This document shows positions 46,152 to 55,968 of a stretch of 64,000 bases of DNA, piece after piece. A program made the position numbers and the translations under genes. Below the pieces are notes generated by a model. The model had not been told where the DNA came from and ran no database searches. It saw only the letters and a program-made list of their open reading frames with translations. The stretch comes from Roseburia sp. AM59-24XD (GTDB taxonomy: Bacteria > Bacillota > Clostridia > Lachnospirales > Lachnospiraceae), in assembly GCF_003478445.1 (NCBI RefSeq), contig NZ_QUET01000007.1:61359-125358 (forward strand), written 5' to 3'. Position 1 is the stretch's first letter. Every line of letters starts with the position of its first letter.

Positions 46152-46207
46152 TGCGTTTTTGACGCAAGTTATAGAAAAATTATATCATATAGGCTGTAAC
46201 AACACAA
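46152..46207 (-). promoter_or_regulatory. Promoter and small inverted repeat ahead of the hyd operon
   Basis: On the minus strand, TTGTGT (46207-46202) and TATAAT (46184-46179) are 17 bases apart. Downstream of the -10 box lies TGCGT-N5-ACGCA (46152-46166), a possible operator or leader hairpin. I see no clear Rex-type site. Confidence 0.5.
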
Positions 46208-46298
46208 TCTTATTGATAAAAATAGATGAATAAATTTGTTGAAACGTATAATAAATTGTGCAGTTTTGAATCAGTTTTTGTAGACAATAAAGTAAATA

Positions 46299-46343
46299 AT
46301 CCCCTCTGAGAAAGCGTTTGTGAAACGGTCTCTCAGAGGGGAT
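46299..46343. terminator. Strong hairpin downstream of metA, probable terminator
   Basis: ATCCCCTCTGAGA (46299-46311) and TCTCAGAGGGGAT (46331-46343) form a perfect 13-bp stem with an inner CGTTT/AAACG pair. T-richness on the minus strand is weak. The gap 46099-46401 also carries the hyd promoter and a second, weaker hairpin close to the metA stop. Confidence 0.6.
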
Positions 46344-46401
46344 GTACGAAAGATGCCCTCAAACGAAAAAGGGGGATGCTTTCCTATAAACATCCTGCCC
46401 T

Positions 46402-47349
46402 TCAATCAGCTGTTCTGATGCTTTGATAATACAGCCTCGGTATTGATAAACTCAAACGGAGTTCCTGATAAACATAATAGTTGATCCAGTTGCTGTACAT
46501 TGCATTGGCTGCACCGCGCCAGCGAAGCAGCGGCTTTTGATCCGGATCATCATTCGGATAATAATTCTCAGGGAGAGCGATATCAATGCCCTTAGCGATA
46601 TCACGCTTGTACTCCTTATCAAGGGTAAGCCGGTCATATTCGAGATGACCGAGCACGAAGATCTGTCTGCCGTCCTGCGCCATCAGGATCAGCTCTCCCA
46701 CCTCCGGGGAATCCGCAAGCAGCAAAAGGTCATCGCAGGCAGCGATCGCCTTGCTGTCGACGCCGGTATTACGGGAATGTGGTGCCCAGAAAACATCATC
46801 AAAGCCACGAAGAAGCGGAATCTTGCGGTGGTGTACCCGGTGCTCGAAGATGCCGAATGCCTTCTGCGGCAGCAGGTACTTCGGAATGCCGTAATGATAG
46901 TAAAGCCCTGCCTGTGCGCCCCAGCAGATATGAAGAGTGGAGGTAACATTTGTCTTGGACCAGTCCATAATATGGGTCAGCTCATCCCAGTACTGAACCT
47001 CCTCGTACTCCATCTGCTCCACCGGTGCGCCGGTGATGATCAGTCCGTCAAAGTTCTTGTTTTTTACATCGTCAAAGGTCTGATAGAACTGATTTAAGTG
47101 GCTTGCCGGTGTGTTCTTGCCGATATAGCTGGCAGTTGTCAAAAAGGTTATTTCCAACTGAAGAGGTGTATTGGACAGACTGCGCATCATCTGGATCTCG
47201 GTGTCTTCTTTAAGTGGCATCAGGTTGAGGATCGCAATTTGAAGAGGACGGATATTCTGTGTAACCGCCCTTGTTTCATTCATAATAAATATATTTTCTT
47301 TTTCCATGATCTTCTTGGCAGGAAGATCATTCTGAACCTTAATTGGCAT
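46402..47349 (-). CDS. metA: Homoserine O-acetyltransferase (MetA family)
   Basis: Acylates homoserine in methionine synthesis. The 315-residue protein has IAILNLMPLKEDTE, catalytic Cys at residue 142 in HICWGAQAG, His in LGHLEYDRL, and Glu at residue 111 in GAPVEQM. Known MetA structures show that Glu at 111 selects acetyl-CoA whereas Gly, as in E. coli, selects succinyl-CoA, so acetyl transfer is likely. I use ATG 47349 with AGGAG upstream. A TTGACA overlapping the ligA stop codon probably starts the transcript. Confidence 0.9.
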   Translation of the reverse strand: MPIKVQNDLPAKKIMEKENIFIMNETRAVTQNIRPLQIAILNLMPLKEDTEIQMMRSLSNTPLQLEITFLTTASYIGKNTPASHLNQFYQTFDDVKNKNFDGLIITGAPVEQMEYEEVQYWDELTHIMDWSKTNVTSTLHICWGAQAGLYYHYGIPKYLLPQKAFGIFEHRVHHRKIPLLRGFDDVFWAPHSRNTGVDSKAIAACDDLLLLADSPEVGELILMAQDGRQIFVLGHLEYDRLTLDKEYKRDIAKGIDIALPENYYPNDDPDQKPLLRWRGAANAMYSNWINYYVYQELRLSLSIPRLYYQSIRTAD

Positions 47350-47442
47350 ATACAACTCCTCTTTTCTCTACTGCAAACTGTCCCTCTCCGGGATAATGCC
47401 CAAAGGGGGTACACATTATTGTTGCAGATAATTGTTATTCTG

Positions 47443-49396
47443 TCAAGCAAGCCCGAACTGCTCCATAACCTGCGCCTCCGTGATGATCGGCACATTCAGC
47501 TCCTTTGCCTTTTTGTTCTTGGATGAGGTGCTTGCAATATCGTTATTGATCAGATAGGAGGTCTTGGAAGTGACGCTTCCGGTTACCTTGCCGCCGGCAT
47601 TCTCGATGCACTCCTTTAAGGCACTGCGGTTGGCAAAATGCTCCAGGGAGCCTGTGATCACAAACACGAGACCCGTCAGATTCTGCGCACCGCTATCTGC
47701 CTTTGTCTGTTCAAATGTGATCTCCTTTAAAAGATCATCGACAATCTTATTGTGGAGCGGGGTTGCAAAATATTCGACAAAGCTTCTGGCAATGACTTCG
47801 CCGACCCCGTCAATCTCTGTCAGCTCTTCCACTGTGCAGTGGCGGATATGATCGAGATTGTTGTCAAGCGCATTGCAGATCATTTTGGCATTGGACAGAC
47901 CAATGTTTGAGATGCCGAGACTGTAGATAAACTTCGGCAGTGTTGTGCTGCGTGACGCCTCTAAGGCAGCGATCAGTTTGTCGTAGGATTTCTCGCCGAA
48001 GCCCTCCATCCGGATGATCGTGTCCCGATAGTCCGATAAATGGTACAGATCCGAAAGCTCATGAAGCATTCCTTTGGCAAGAAGCTTCTCGATCGTTGCT
48101 TCGGAAAGTCCGTCAATGTTCATGGCATCGCGGCTGACAAACAGGGTCAGGGATTTGATCTTTTTGGCGAGACAATCCGGGTTTTCACAGAAAAGCACTT
48201 CGGCGTCATTCTCGTGGTGGATCACAGCAGGACCGCCGCAGACAGGACATTGATCCGGTATAACGAGATTGTCACTGCGGGTAAGGTTTTCTGCAATCTG
48301 AGGATGATCATATTGGCTTTGTAGACGCGGATCGTATCACCGATACCGAGGGCAAGCTGGCGGACGATGCTGATATTGTGGACGCTGGCGCGGCTTACGG
48401 TAGTGCCCTCCAGCTCTACCGGCTCAAAGATGGCAACCGGGTTGATCAGACCGGTTCTTGATGCACTCCATTCAATATCCAAAAGAGTAGTATCTGCTGT
48501 CTCATCCGCCCATTTGAAGGCCATGGCATTTCGCGGAAACTTTGCAGTCATGCCAAGTCCCTCTCCGTAGGCAATGTCATCCATCAAAAGAACAAGTCCG
48601 TCCGAAGGAAGATCGTTGTCCGTAATCTTTGCGGCAAAGGACTGTACTGCCTCCGGCAGTGTTTCGGCTGTGACTCTCTGATATTCCACAACATCAAAGC
48701 CCTGTTCTTTCAGAAATACAAATTTCTCCTCCTGCGAATTATGAAAATCCACACCTTCTGCCTGAACAAGAGCAAATGCGTAAAAGGAAACATTACGTTT
48801 GGCGGTGATCTCGTTATTTAACTGACGGACGGAACCGCTGCAGAGATTTCGTGGATTTTTGTACTGCTCCTCTTCCGACAGCGTTTCGTTGATTTTACGA
48901 AATTCAGAGTAAGAAATGACGGCCTCTCCACGAAGGATCAACTGTCCCTTATATGGGACAGACAAAGGAACGTTTGTAAATGTTCTGGCGTTGTTGGTGA
49001 TAACCTCGCCGACCTGACCGTTTCCGCGGGTGACTGCCTTTTGGAGTGTGCCATCCTGATAGGTAAGAACGATCGTCAGTCCATCCATTTTCCAGGATAA
49101 CAGTCCGGTCTGACTGCCAAGCCAGGAAGTAAGTGCATCAACATCCTTTGTTTTATCGAGGGAAAGCTTGGTACGGCGTGTGTCTCCTTCGGAAGCTCGC
49201 TTAAAACCTCGTAGCCGACACGCTGTGTTGGGCTGCCGGCAAGGATGATGCCGGTTTCTTTCTCCAGTGCTGCCAGTTCGTCATATAAACAGTCGTAATC
49301 ATAATTACTCATGATCTCGTCCGTTCCCTGATAATAAACAGCTGCGGCTTTATTAAGCTGCTGTACCAAATCCTGCATATGTTTTTTCTGATCCAT
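47443..49396 (-). CDS. ligA: NAD-dependent DNA ligase LigA (frame broken near 49187 and 48303)
   Basis: Seals nicks in replication and is normally essential. The repaired protein is about 651 residues. Visible parts: N-terminal domain from ATG 49396, adenylation Lys in SWKMDGLTIV, OB and zinc finger (CPVCGGPAV and CENPDC), HhH region (DGVGEVIARSF) and C-terminal BRCT (VFVITGSLEHF). As read there are three frames. One missing G near 49187 on the coding strand (AAGGAGAC for AAGGGAGAC) restores TRRTKLSLDKTKDVDAL. One missing C near 48303 (ATCCTCAG for ATCCCTCAG) restores NMIIPQIAENLTRSDN. The repaired frame reads cleanly end to end. Confidence 0.92.
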
Positions 49397-49440
49397 AATC
49401 GGCGAATCCTTTCTGATGAACGATAAGATAATGAATGACT

Positions 49441-50148
49441 TTAGTGACAGATCCGTTTCAGTTCACGAACCTCCTGTGGCGAGAGACGGCGGTAACGTCC
49501 CTTCACAAGACCCTCCAGAGTAATATTTAAAACACGGTCACGGCGCAGCATCGTCACGCGGTAATCCAGTGCGTCACACATACGGCGGATCTGACGGTTC
49601 AGTCCCTGTGTCAGGATAATGTGAAAGCTTCTATCGTCCTCCTGCCAAACCTTGCACGGCTTTGTGACAGTATCGAGGATCTCTACGCCCTCGGACATTT
49701 TCTTTAGAAACTCTGGTGTTATTTTGCGATTGACGCGGACAAAATATTCCTTTTCATGACCATAACGGCTGCGCAGGATCTTCTCCATCATCTCACCCTG
49801 ATTGGTCAGAAGCAAAAGACCCTCGGAATTCTGATCGAGGCGTCCGACCGGATAGACACGCTTCGGATAATTGATATAGTCGATCACGTTGACAATCTTC
49901 TCTCCGTTCTCGGAGTCTGCTGTTGTACAGACAATTCCACGCGGTTTATAAAACGCGAGAAAAATCTCTTCCTCCTCCTTGTGAACCGGCTTGCCGTCAA
50001 CGGTCACACACTGACCATCCTCGACCTTCTGACCGGGAAGTGCCGGAATGCCGTCAATGCTGATCCTGCCCTGCTCTAACATGCGGTCAGCTTCCCTGCG
50101 GGAACAGATACCCGCTTCGCTGAGATATTTATTAATTCTAACTGCCAT
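49441..50148 (-). CDS. rluB: RluB/RsuA family rRNA pseudouridine synthase
   Basis: Modifies 23S (RluB) or 16S (RsuA) rRNA. An S4 domain (INKYLSEAGICSRREADRML, residues 4-23) is followed by the catalytic GRLDQNSEGLLLLTN with the active Asp and by LTQGLNRQIRRMCDAL. The 235 residues fit the family. RluB is preferred because of the Gram-positive context (YpuL-like), but RsuA specificity cannot be excluded. Confidence 0.9.
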   Translation of the reverse strand: MAVRINKYLSEAGICSRREADRMLEQGRISIDGIPALPGQKVEDGQCVTVDGKPVHKEEEEIFLAFYKPRGIVCTTADSENGEKIVNVIDYINYPKRVYPVGRLDQNSEGLLLLTNQGEMMEKILRSRYGHEKEYFVRVNRKITPEFLKKMSEGVEILDTVTKPCKVWQEDDRSFHIILTQGLNRQIRRMCDALDYRVTMLRRDRVLNITLEGLVKGRYRRLSPQEVRELKRICH

Positions 50149-50240
50149 AATCTTACGTCCTTTAAATTATATTTGTTGATATCCGGAAATCATAACATCC
50201 CGGTTTGCTGCTTCCCTGTGTTCAATGAAAGGCGTGGAAG

Positions 50241-50909
50241 TTATTTTGCAGAATCGCTTTTCTGCGCATTCTCTAACATCTGGTAAAATCCACGAACCTC
50301 GCTGTCGCGGCTGACCACGGTGCGAAGCTCCTTTTGCACGGTGGTGACAAGCTCCCGGACCGGCTTGCTCTGATCCAGACTGTCGATATACTTCTGCTCG
50401 CGTGATTTTAAGGTGTCCAGATATATCTTGAAGGAGCCATCGTTCATCTGCTTGATATAAAGCGCATTCAGCGATGGAATCAGTGTGTCGATATCATAAA
50501 TCTTAACATAGTAATATACATAGACTCGGTAAGAGCTGTTGTCGGCACCGTCCAATATCTTACAGTGGATATCCTGATAGCCCTCGACATACTCTGCCTC
50601 GGTCATCAGCTTTTTCTCATCGATATGACCAACGTTGCTGACGCAGGAAGCGATCGTATTCATATCGACCTGCTGCTTGGCGGAGTAATACCGTTCCACG
50701 AGACTGTTCAGTTCCTGTCGGATATCGGTTTCCGACTTGCCTTCCAGCGTCTGGATCGCACCGAAGCTTGCAACCCGTGCCGGATTATCGGAGGTCTGAC
50801 GATGAAAAGAAAAATGAAAATCAGGAGAAATAATGGCGAATGTCCCCAGACCGATCAGTAAAATACCAAGAGAAAAGAAAACCACTAATTTTTTATATTT
50901 CAATGGCAT
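50241..50909 (-). CDS. Unknown membrane-anchored protein with extracytoplasmic domain
   Basis: A 222-residue protein from ATG 50909 (MPLKYKKL) with one N-terminal membrane segment (LVVFFSLGILLIGLGTFAII) and a soluble region. The region from about residue 60 has RYYSAKQQVDMNTIASCVSN and VYVYYYVKIYDIDTLIPSLNALYIK, a fold reminiscent of NTF2-like accessory domains found beside cell-wall proteins, though this is a weak impression. A longer start into the tRNA promoter region is rejected. Family not recognised. Confidence 0.65.
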   Translation of the reverse strand: MPLKYKKLVVFFSLGILLIGLGTFAIISPDFHFSFHRQTSDNPARVASFGAIQTLEGKSETDIRQELNSLVERYYSAKQQVDMNTIASCVSNVGHIDEKKLMTEAEYVEGYQDIHCKILDGADNSSYRVYVYYYVKIYDIDTLIPSLNALYIKQMNDGSFKIYLDTLKSREQKYIDSLDQSKPVRELVTTVQKELRTVVSRDSEVRGFYQMLENAQKSDSAK

Positions 50910-51013
50910 AACGGAAGACATCCTTTCAAAAAAATATACGATGCCCCATCGCATCGCAGACAAAATATACCGTACATATACAGTAAAAATAATTATAGCA
51001 TACCCCCCAATCA

Positions 51014-51054
51014 AGGTCAAGAAACTTGACCTGTCAGGGAAGATGTGATATACT
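51014..51054 (+). promoter_or_regulatory. Promoter of tRNA-Arg, overlapped by an inverted repeat
   Basis: TTGACC (51026-51031) and TATACT (51049-51054) are 17 bases apart, 35 bases before the tRNA. The perfect inverted repeat AGGTCAAG-AAA-CTTGACCT (51014-51032) overlaps the -35 box. Confidence 0.7.
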
Positions 51055-51061
51055 CCACTTG

Positions 51062-51082
51062 TTGTCTGCGTATGGCAGACAA
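51062..51082 (+). other. Leader hairpin directly upstream of tRNA-Arg
   Basis: TTGTCTGC (51062-51069) and GCAGACAA (51075-51082) form a perfect 8-bp stem with a five-base loop, six bases before the mature tRNA end. It is likely part of the precursor leader. Confidence 0.5.
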
Positions 51083-51088
51083 TGGCAC

Positions 51089-51161
51089 GCACCTATAGCT
51101 CAGTGGATAGAGCAGTGGTTTCCGGAACCATGTGGCGGGGGTTCGAGTCCCTTTAGGTGCG
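51089..51161 (+). tRNA. tRNA-Arg (anticodon CCG)
   Basis: Cloverleaf of 73 bases: acceptor GCACCTA pairs with TAGGTGC, D-arm TAGCTCAGTGGATAGAGC, anticodon arm GTGGT-TTCCGGA-ACCAT with CCG at the anticodon, and T-arm with GGTTCGAGTCC. The CCA end is not encoded. A promoter and a terminator flank it. Confidence 0.95.
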
Positions 51162-51168
51162 TTACTGC

Positions 51169-51197
51169 AGAGGTGAGTGGTTGCTCGCCTCTTTTTG
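51169..51197 (+). terminator. Intrinsic terminator after tRNA-Arg
   Basis: AGAGGTGAG (51169-51177) pairs with CTCGCCTCT (51184-51192) with one G-T pair and is followed by a T-run. Confidence 0.85.
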
Positions 51198-51232
51198 TCT
51201 GCCTTTTTTACACTATGTTACGAGCATTTACT

Positions 51233-51281
51233 TAATCGAGCAGGAGGCTAATCATTCATTGATTAGCCTCCTGCTCGATTA
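51233..51281. terminator. Perfect 22-bp inverted repeat downstream of purE
   Basis: TAATCGAGCAGGAGGCTAATCA (22 bases, split here by arm) at 51233-51254 is exactly repeated in inverse at 51260-51281 with a five-base loop. It lies 16 bases beyond the purE stop and probably protects or terminates that transcript, but it has no T-run on either side. Confidence 0.6.
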
Positions 51282-51297
51282 TATGTGTATATCCGGA

Positions 51298-51786
51298 TTA
51301 CTGGAACTTCGCCATAACCTCTTCGTTTGTCTTCATGGCGTTTTCTTCCATCTCCTTGCGCTCTGCCTTAAGCTTTGCACGGACATCCTCATGACTGACT
51401 GCCATGATCTGCAGTGCCAGATATGCGGCATTCTTGGCACCGTTGATCGCAACGGTGGCAACCGGGATACCGGATGGCATCTGAACGATGGACATTAAAG
51501 CGTCCATACCGTCAAGAACAGAACCGGACAGAGGAACACCGATAACAGGAAGAACGGTCTGGGATGCAACGACACCCGGAAGTGCGGCTGCCATTCCTGC
51601 TGCAGTGATGATCACTTCTGTACCGTCTTCGTTACACTCGTTGATAAATGAGGATAATCCCTCATGGGCGCGGTGTGCGGAAAGACAACGCACCTTCACT
51701 TCTACACCATAATCCTTTAAGATACCGACTGCCGGCTCTACCTTTGGCAGATCGCTGGTAGAACCCATAATAATAGCTGCTTTCAT
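51298..51786 (-). CDS. purE: N5-carboxyaminoimidazole ribonucleotide mutase PurE
   Basis: Converts N5-CAIR to CAIR in purine synthesis. The product of about 162 residues has AAIIMGSTSDLPKVEPA, CLSAHRAHEGL (catalytic SAHR), GMAAALPGVVASQT and QMPSGIPVATVAINGAKNAA. ATG 51786, 8 bases after AAAGGA, is preferred to ATG 51795. No purK or other pur gene adjoins, so it appears to stand alone. Confidence 0.95.
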   Translation of the reverse strand: MKAAIIMGSTSDLPKVEPAVGILKDYGVEVKVRCLSAHRAHEGLSSFINECNEDGTEVIITAAGMAAALPGVVASQTVLPVIGVPLSGSVLDGMDALMSIVQMPSGIPVATVAINGAKNAAYLALQIMAVSHEDVRAKLKAERKEMEENAMKTNEEVMAKFQ

Positions 51787-51901
51787 TTCACTCATCCTTT
51801 CGTTGGGTTTTCATATTTTTCATGTCAGGGTAAAAGTATCTGCCCTGATATCGTACTCTTTTTTATAGTAAGGGATTGAGAGCATTCTGTAAAGACCTGT
51901 T

Positions 51902-52825
51902 TTACATCGAGTCGTCTGTACTGATCATTTTTAACTTCTTTTGCTGACAGTCATAAAAGTAAATATTGTCCGACAGAAATTCCTCCGGATCGACACATCG
52001 GCGGTTGACGCAGTACACCATATCGAGCAGATCCTTTGCATCGTGCTTGGTCTGCTCTTTCAGGATTAAAAGCTCATGTGTGCTGCTTGGCAGAATGTAA
52101 TAATTGGAGCCAAGCTTCTGCCCGGTCCGTTCCAATACATCCGGATACAGAAAGACAGCAGCCCCGTTGATGCCGTTGCTGTTAGTGAGCACATAGGGGG
52201 AATATTCCCATGGGACGTCCTCGGAGGAAAGCTCCTCCGGCATCGGATACTGCTCCAGAAATTCACGCATGGAACGAAAGCGTTCCGGGAACATGCGTGG
52301 TGTGTTTTTAATGGCAAGTTCAAACAGCTCCTTTGTAGTAAGATCCCATCGTTTCCGGAGTGCGGTATTGATTCGAAGGCTCTGGAGACCGTCGGAATTA
52401 TTGCGCAGCACATAATAAAACACAACGGCAAGGTCAAAAAAAGGGATATACGGCACATTCTTCAGCATTTCCCGATTGCGCGATATATTGACGAGTCGAT
52501 AGACGATCCCATCTCTGCAGTGTGCCAGAGAAAGATCCGGGGACTGGTTATCCGGGCTGTCAATAAAACGCTGCCACCGCTCATAGATATTCTCCGCAAG
52601 TACATCGATATCATATCCGTTTGTATATTTCTTATAGTAATCCTGCAGATAAAAGCTCGGCGAGCAGTTAGAGCCCTGACGGAATAAGACAAGGCTGTCT
52701 AAATGCAGGGAATTGTTTTTGAGAACCGGATTGACCTCCATATTGACATCCTCCGGGATGATCTCATACAGCCGGCAGCGAAGCCTGCTGACAAATTCTT
52801 CATAGTTGATCTTAGTTTCTTTCAT
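51902..52825 (-). CDS. DUF5688 family protein
   Basis: A 307-residue soluble protein of unknown function. It opens with NYEEFVSRLRCRLYEIIPED and has SPSFYLQDYYKKYTNGYDI, typical of DUF5688, a family common in Lachnospiraceae and often present in several copies. No signal, membrane or catalytic motif is visible. ATG 52825 is preceded by GAAAGG. It stands alone. Confidence 0.72.
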   Translation of the reverse strand: MKETKINYEEFVSRLRCRLYEIIPEDVNMEVNPVLKNNSLHLDSLVLFRQGSNCSPSFYLQDYYKKYTNGYDIDVLAENIYERWQRFIDSPDNQSPDLSLAHCRDGIVYRLVNISRNREMLKNVPYIPFFDLAVVFYYVLRNNSDGLQSLRINTALRKRWDLTTKELFELAIKNTPRMFPERFRSMREFLEQYPMPEELSSEDVPWEYSPYVLTNSNGINGAAVFLYPDVLERTGQKLGSNYYILPSSTHELLILKEQTKHDAKDLLDMVYCVNRRCVDPEEFLSDNIYFYDCQQKKLKMISTDDSM

Positions 52826-53298
52826 AAATAATGATACCTTTCTTTTGCCTGTTTTCCGCGGCAGCAGGCATTTACTGGAAGAATCATGATTCGATTTGAT
52901 AAATTATAGATGATATTAGTAGATTTAGAAGTGACGGAAATCTCTGCCTTGTTGTACACAAACAGCGTTTCTAAATATGGATTGTCCTATTTTGACAAAA
53001 GGCATACAGTTTTCTACTGAAAAATTGAACAATGTTATAGGGAGAACATTATGGGAGGTGTTCGTTTAGAACAATAGATCAAACTGATAAAAAACAATTC
53101 TTGATCGTGATGTTAAACAAAGAGTTTATTCCTTACTTCCTCTTCCGTCACTTCCTGCATACAAGGTTATCAAAAATAAGAGTCCCTGACAATCCGCAAT
53201 GTCTGCCAAAAAACAAAGGAAAATATCATGATTATGACCGAAGAAAATGAAGAAAATAAAAAAGTCAATTGTGCATTATGATGGTTTTTATGAGAAAC
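52826..53298. other. Non-coding stretch between DUF5688 and the aconitase terminator
   Basis: AT-rich DNA without a supported gene. It contains the DUF5688 upstream region and a possible 46-codon frame (53110-53250) with no ribosome site. I see no repeats or RNA motif here. Confidence 0.5.
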
Positions 53299-53349
53299 AA
53301 AAATAACAACAGCCCCCAAACACCTGTAGATACAGGGCTTGGAGGCTGT
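53299..53349 (-). terminator. Terminator of the aconitase gene
   Basis: ACAGCCCCCAA (53309-53319) pairs with TTGGAGGCTGT (53339-53349), with an inner CCTGT/ACAGG stem. On the minus strand it leads into a T-rich tract (GTTATTTTTG). Confidence 0.75.
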
Positions 53350-53441
53350 CAATAAATTGTGATGCATGGATCAGACGCAGATGGCAATGTGTGTTTGCAT
53401 ATAAATTACTACCCGGTAACTTGACCTGTACATTCCATTAA

Positions 53442-55730
53442 TTACATCTGTGAGCGGTAATAGTTGATCAGGCATCCCTTCTCGATGATATCACGCTCGT
53501 CATCGGTAAGGTTTCCAAGGTGAAGTTCAAATTCCTTCATACCTTTGTTGACAACATATGCCTTGATCGTATCGTTCTTTTCTTCGATTGCCTTGCGGAT
53601 ATCCTTAATGAAGAGGTAATCGCCATTCTCAAATGGGAGTTCACCCTGGTACAGGAATGGAAGCATACCCCAGTTGATCAGATTAGAACGATATCTTTTT
53701 GTTGCGTACTCGTTGGCAATATTGGCAAAGCCGCCAAGCACCTTCTGGCAGGAAGCAGCCTGCTCTCTGGCAGAGCCGTCACCCGGCTTCACTGCAAAGA
53801 TCGTAGAACCGATCTGCGTATCCTGTGGAGCTGCGGCGAAGGTTTCATTGATCGTCTTAAAGATATCCTCTACCTCAGGAAGTGCAGTAAAGATGTCTTC
53901 TCCTGCTACACGGGCCTTCTCTGCTGCCTGTACCTCCTTGGCACGACCAACATAAGCAGGATCCTTACGGGAAAGAGTGAACTCAGCCAGTCCAAGCGGG
54001 TTGGAACGGAAGGAGGATGTCTCACCGGATGGGATCAGCTCATCGGTTGTGGTAACCGGATCATGAATCTCGGAAACAACCTTTAAAACAAGGTTATCGG
54101 TGAGTGCGCTCATCTTCGGCCAGTCCTTGATGTTTGGACCAAACTTAACCTCTGTCTCGGGCTTAGCATTGCCCCAGCCGTTGTATACACGGTTCTCGTA
54201 GATGGCACTGTCGAAGAAGTATTTTGGCTTCTTGAAGTCGACATCAATATCGGTTGCAGCCGTTAAGTAACCCTGGTTGGCAGCAGTTGCTGCGATAGAA
54301 CGGGCATCCATCAGTGCAACAGATGCAATCTGACCGTTGTTGACCTTAGATCCCTCACGGTTCGGGAAGTTACGGGTAGAGTGACGGATAGACAGACCGT
54401 TGTTTGGAGGTACGTCTCCGGCACCGAAGCAAGGACCGCAGAATGCGGAACGTACGGTTGCACCGGTCTCCATCAGATCGGCGATGGTTCCGTTCTTGAC
54501 TAACTCCATAAATACCGGCTGGCTGGATGGGTATACGCTCAGGGAGAACTCATCGGCACCGATATATTTACCACGAAGGATATCAGCGGCATCGCAGACA
54601 TTCTCGAATCCACCGCCGGCACATCCGGCGATGACACCCTGCTCTACATACAGACGACCGTTGTGAACCTTATCCTTTAAGGTATAGTTAACCTTATTAT
54701 TATCCAGACTGACTAATGCTCTCTTCTCAACATCATCCAGAATATCCATGAGGTTTGCATTTAACTCCTCGATCGTGTAGACATTGCTTGGATGGAATGG
54801 CATTGCGATCATTGGCTTGATCGTGGACAGATCCACATAAACCATACCGTCATAATATGCAACATCAGCCGGCTTTAACTCCTTGTAGCTCTCCGGACGC
54901 TTATGGATCTCGTAGAACTCCTTGATCTTGTCATCGGTGGTCCAGATAGAGGACAGACAGGTTGTCTCTGTGGTCATAACGTCCACGCCGATACGATAAT
55001 CAGCAGACAGGTTTGCAACACCGTCTCCGACGAACTCCATTACTTTATTATTAACATAACCATTTGCGAAAACAGCACCGATGATCGCCAGAGCGATATC
55101 CTGTGGACCAACGCCCTTCTGTGGCTTTCCTGTCAGATATACAGCGATCACGCCCGGCATATTGATGTCATATGTACGGGATAACAGCTGCTTAACGAGC
55201 TCAGGACCACCCTCTCCCATTGCCATGGTACCAAGAGCACCGTAACGTGTGTGGGAATCAGAGCCGAGGATCATCTTGCCGCCCTCTGCCAGCATCTCGC
55301 GGGCGTACTGATGGATGACTGCCTGATGAGGAGGAACATAAATGCCGCCGTACTTCTTGGCGCAGGAAAGACCAAACATGTGGTCATCCTCGTTGATCGT
55401 TCCACCGACAGCACAGAGACTGTTGTGGCAGTTCGTCAGAACGTAAGGGATAGGGAACTTCTCCAACCCGGATGCACGAGCGGTCTGAATAATTCCAACA
55501 AATGTAATATCATGTGATGTTAATTTGTCGAACTTAATCTGAAGCTGTTCCATATTTCCAGAGGTGTTGTGAGCCTCTAAAATACTGTACGCCATGGTTC
55601 CTTTGGCAGCTTCCTGCTTACTTGGAGCCTGTCCGCATTTGGCGGTAAGAGCTGCGGCTGCTTCGCCGTTGTCCTCTACGATATCTGTGCCATTTACAAG
55701 ATAAACTCCGTTGTCATACAATTTTATCAT
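53442..55730 (-). CDS. acnA: Aconitate hydratase
   Basis: Isomerises citrate and isocitrate using a 4Fe-4S cluster, here probably for glutamate synthesis in an incomplete TCA cycle. The 762-residue protein has [21 protein letters not shown], a cluster Cys segment [11 protein letters not shown] and [11 protein letters not shown] choose ATG 55730, behind GAGGAAG, rather than a start 4 codons earlier. It is divergent from pyrB across a region with a long palindrome. Confidence 0.93.
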   Translation of the reverse strand: MIKLYDNGVYLVNGTDIVEDNGEAAAALTAKCGQAPSKQEAAKGTMAYSILEAHNTSGNMEQLQIKFDKLTSHDITFVGIIQTARASGLEKFPIPYVLTNCHNSLCAVGGTINEDDHMFGLSCAKKYGGIYVPPHQAVIHQYAREMLAEGGKMILGSDSHTRYGALGTMAMGEGGPELVKQLLSRTYDINMPGVIAVYLTGKPQKGVGPQDIALAIIGAVFANGYVNNKVMEFVGDGVANLSADYRIGVDVMTTETTCLSSIWTTDDKIKEFYEIHKRPESYKELKPADVAYYDGMVYVDLSTIKPMIAMPFHPSNVYTIEELNANLMDILDDVEKRALVSLDNNKVNYTLKDKVHNGRLYVEQGVIAGCAGGGFENVCDAADILRGKYIGADEFSLSVYPSSQPVFMELVKNGTIADLMETGATVRSAFCGPCFGAGDVPPNNGLSIRHSTRNFPNREGSKVNNGQIASVALMDARSIAATAANQGYLTAATDIDVDFKKPKYFFDSAIYENRVYNGWGNAKPETEVKFGPNIKDWPKMSALTDNLVLKVVSEIHDPVTTTDELIPSGETSSFRSNPLGLAEFTLSRKDPAYVGRAKEVQAAEKARVAGEDIFTALPEVEDIFKTINETFAAAPQDTQIGSTIFAVKPGDGSAREQAASCQKVLGGFANIANEYATKRYRSNLINWGMLPFLYQGELPFENGDYLFIKDIRKAIEEKNDTIKAYVVNKGMKEFELHLGNLTDDERDIIEKGCLINYYRSQM

Positions 55731-55830
55731 AGACTTCCTCATTTCTGCGCTGATGGTTATTCATGGATCGACCCTGCCGGACAGCGCACCGGCACAGGTT
55801 ATATTATTCATAAATGAATGAATCTTTAGT

Positions 55831-55866
55831 GATGTATGGGTCAAAATACATTTTGACCCATACATC
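55831..55866. promoter_or_regulatory. 36-bp near-perfect palindrome between acnA and pyrB
   Basis: GATGTATGGGTCAAAAT and ATTTTGACCCATACATC are perfect inverse copies separated by AC. It lies about 101 bases ahead of the acnA start and 103 before pyrB. Since both genes diverge from here, an operator is more likely than a terminator, though a bidirectional hairpin is possible. Confidence 0.55.
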
Positions 55867-55968
55867 ATTATTATGGAAACCTGATAAAAAGTCAAGTCAA
55901 TATATTGCCATACGGGGTTAGTTGTAGTAAAATAGAAAAAATTGAAATTTGAGATAGGAGGCAAATGT

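Noticed and set aside
47350..47442. SAM riboswitch or T-box ahead of metA
   Set aside because: The gap is under 100 bases and lacks the conserved riboswitch and T-box segments.
53110..53250. 46-codon reading frame on the plus strand
   Set aside because: It has no ribosome site and no recognisable composition; it lies in AT-rich intergenic DNA.
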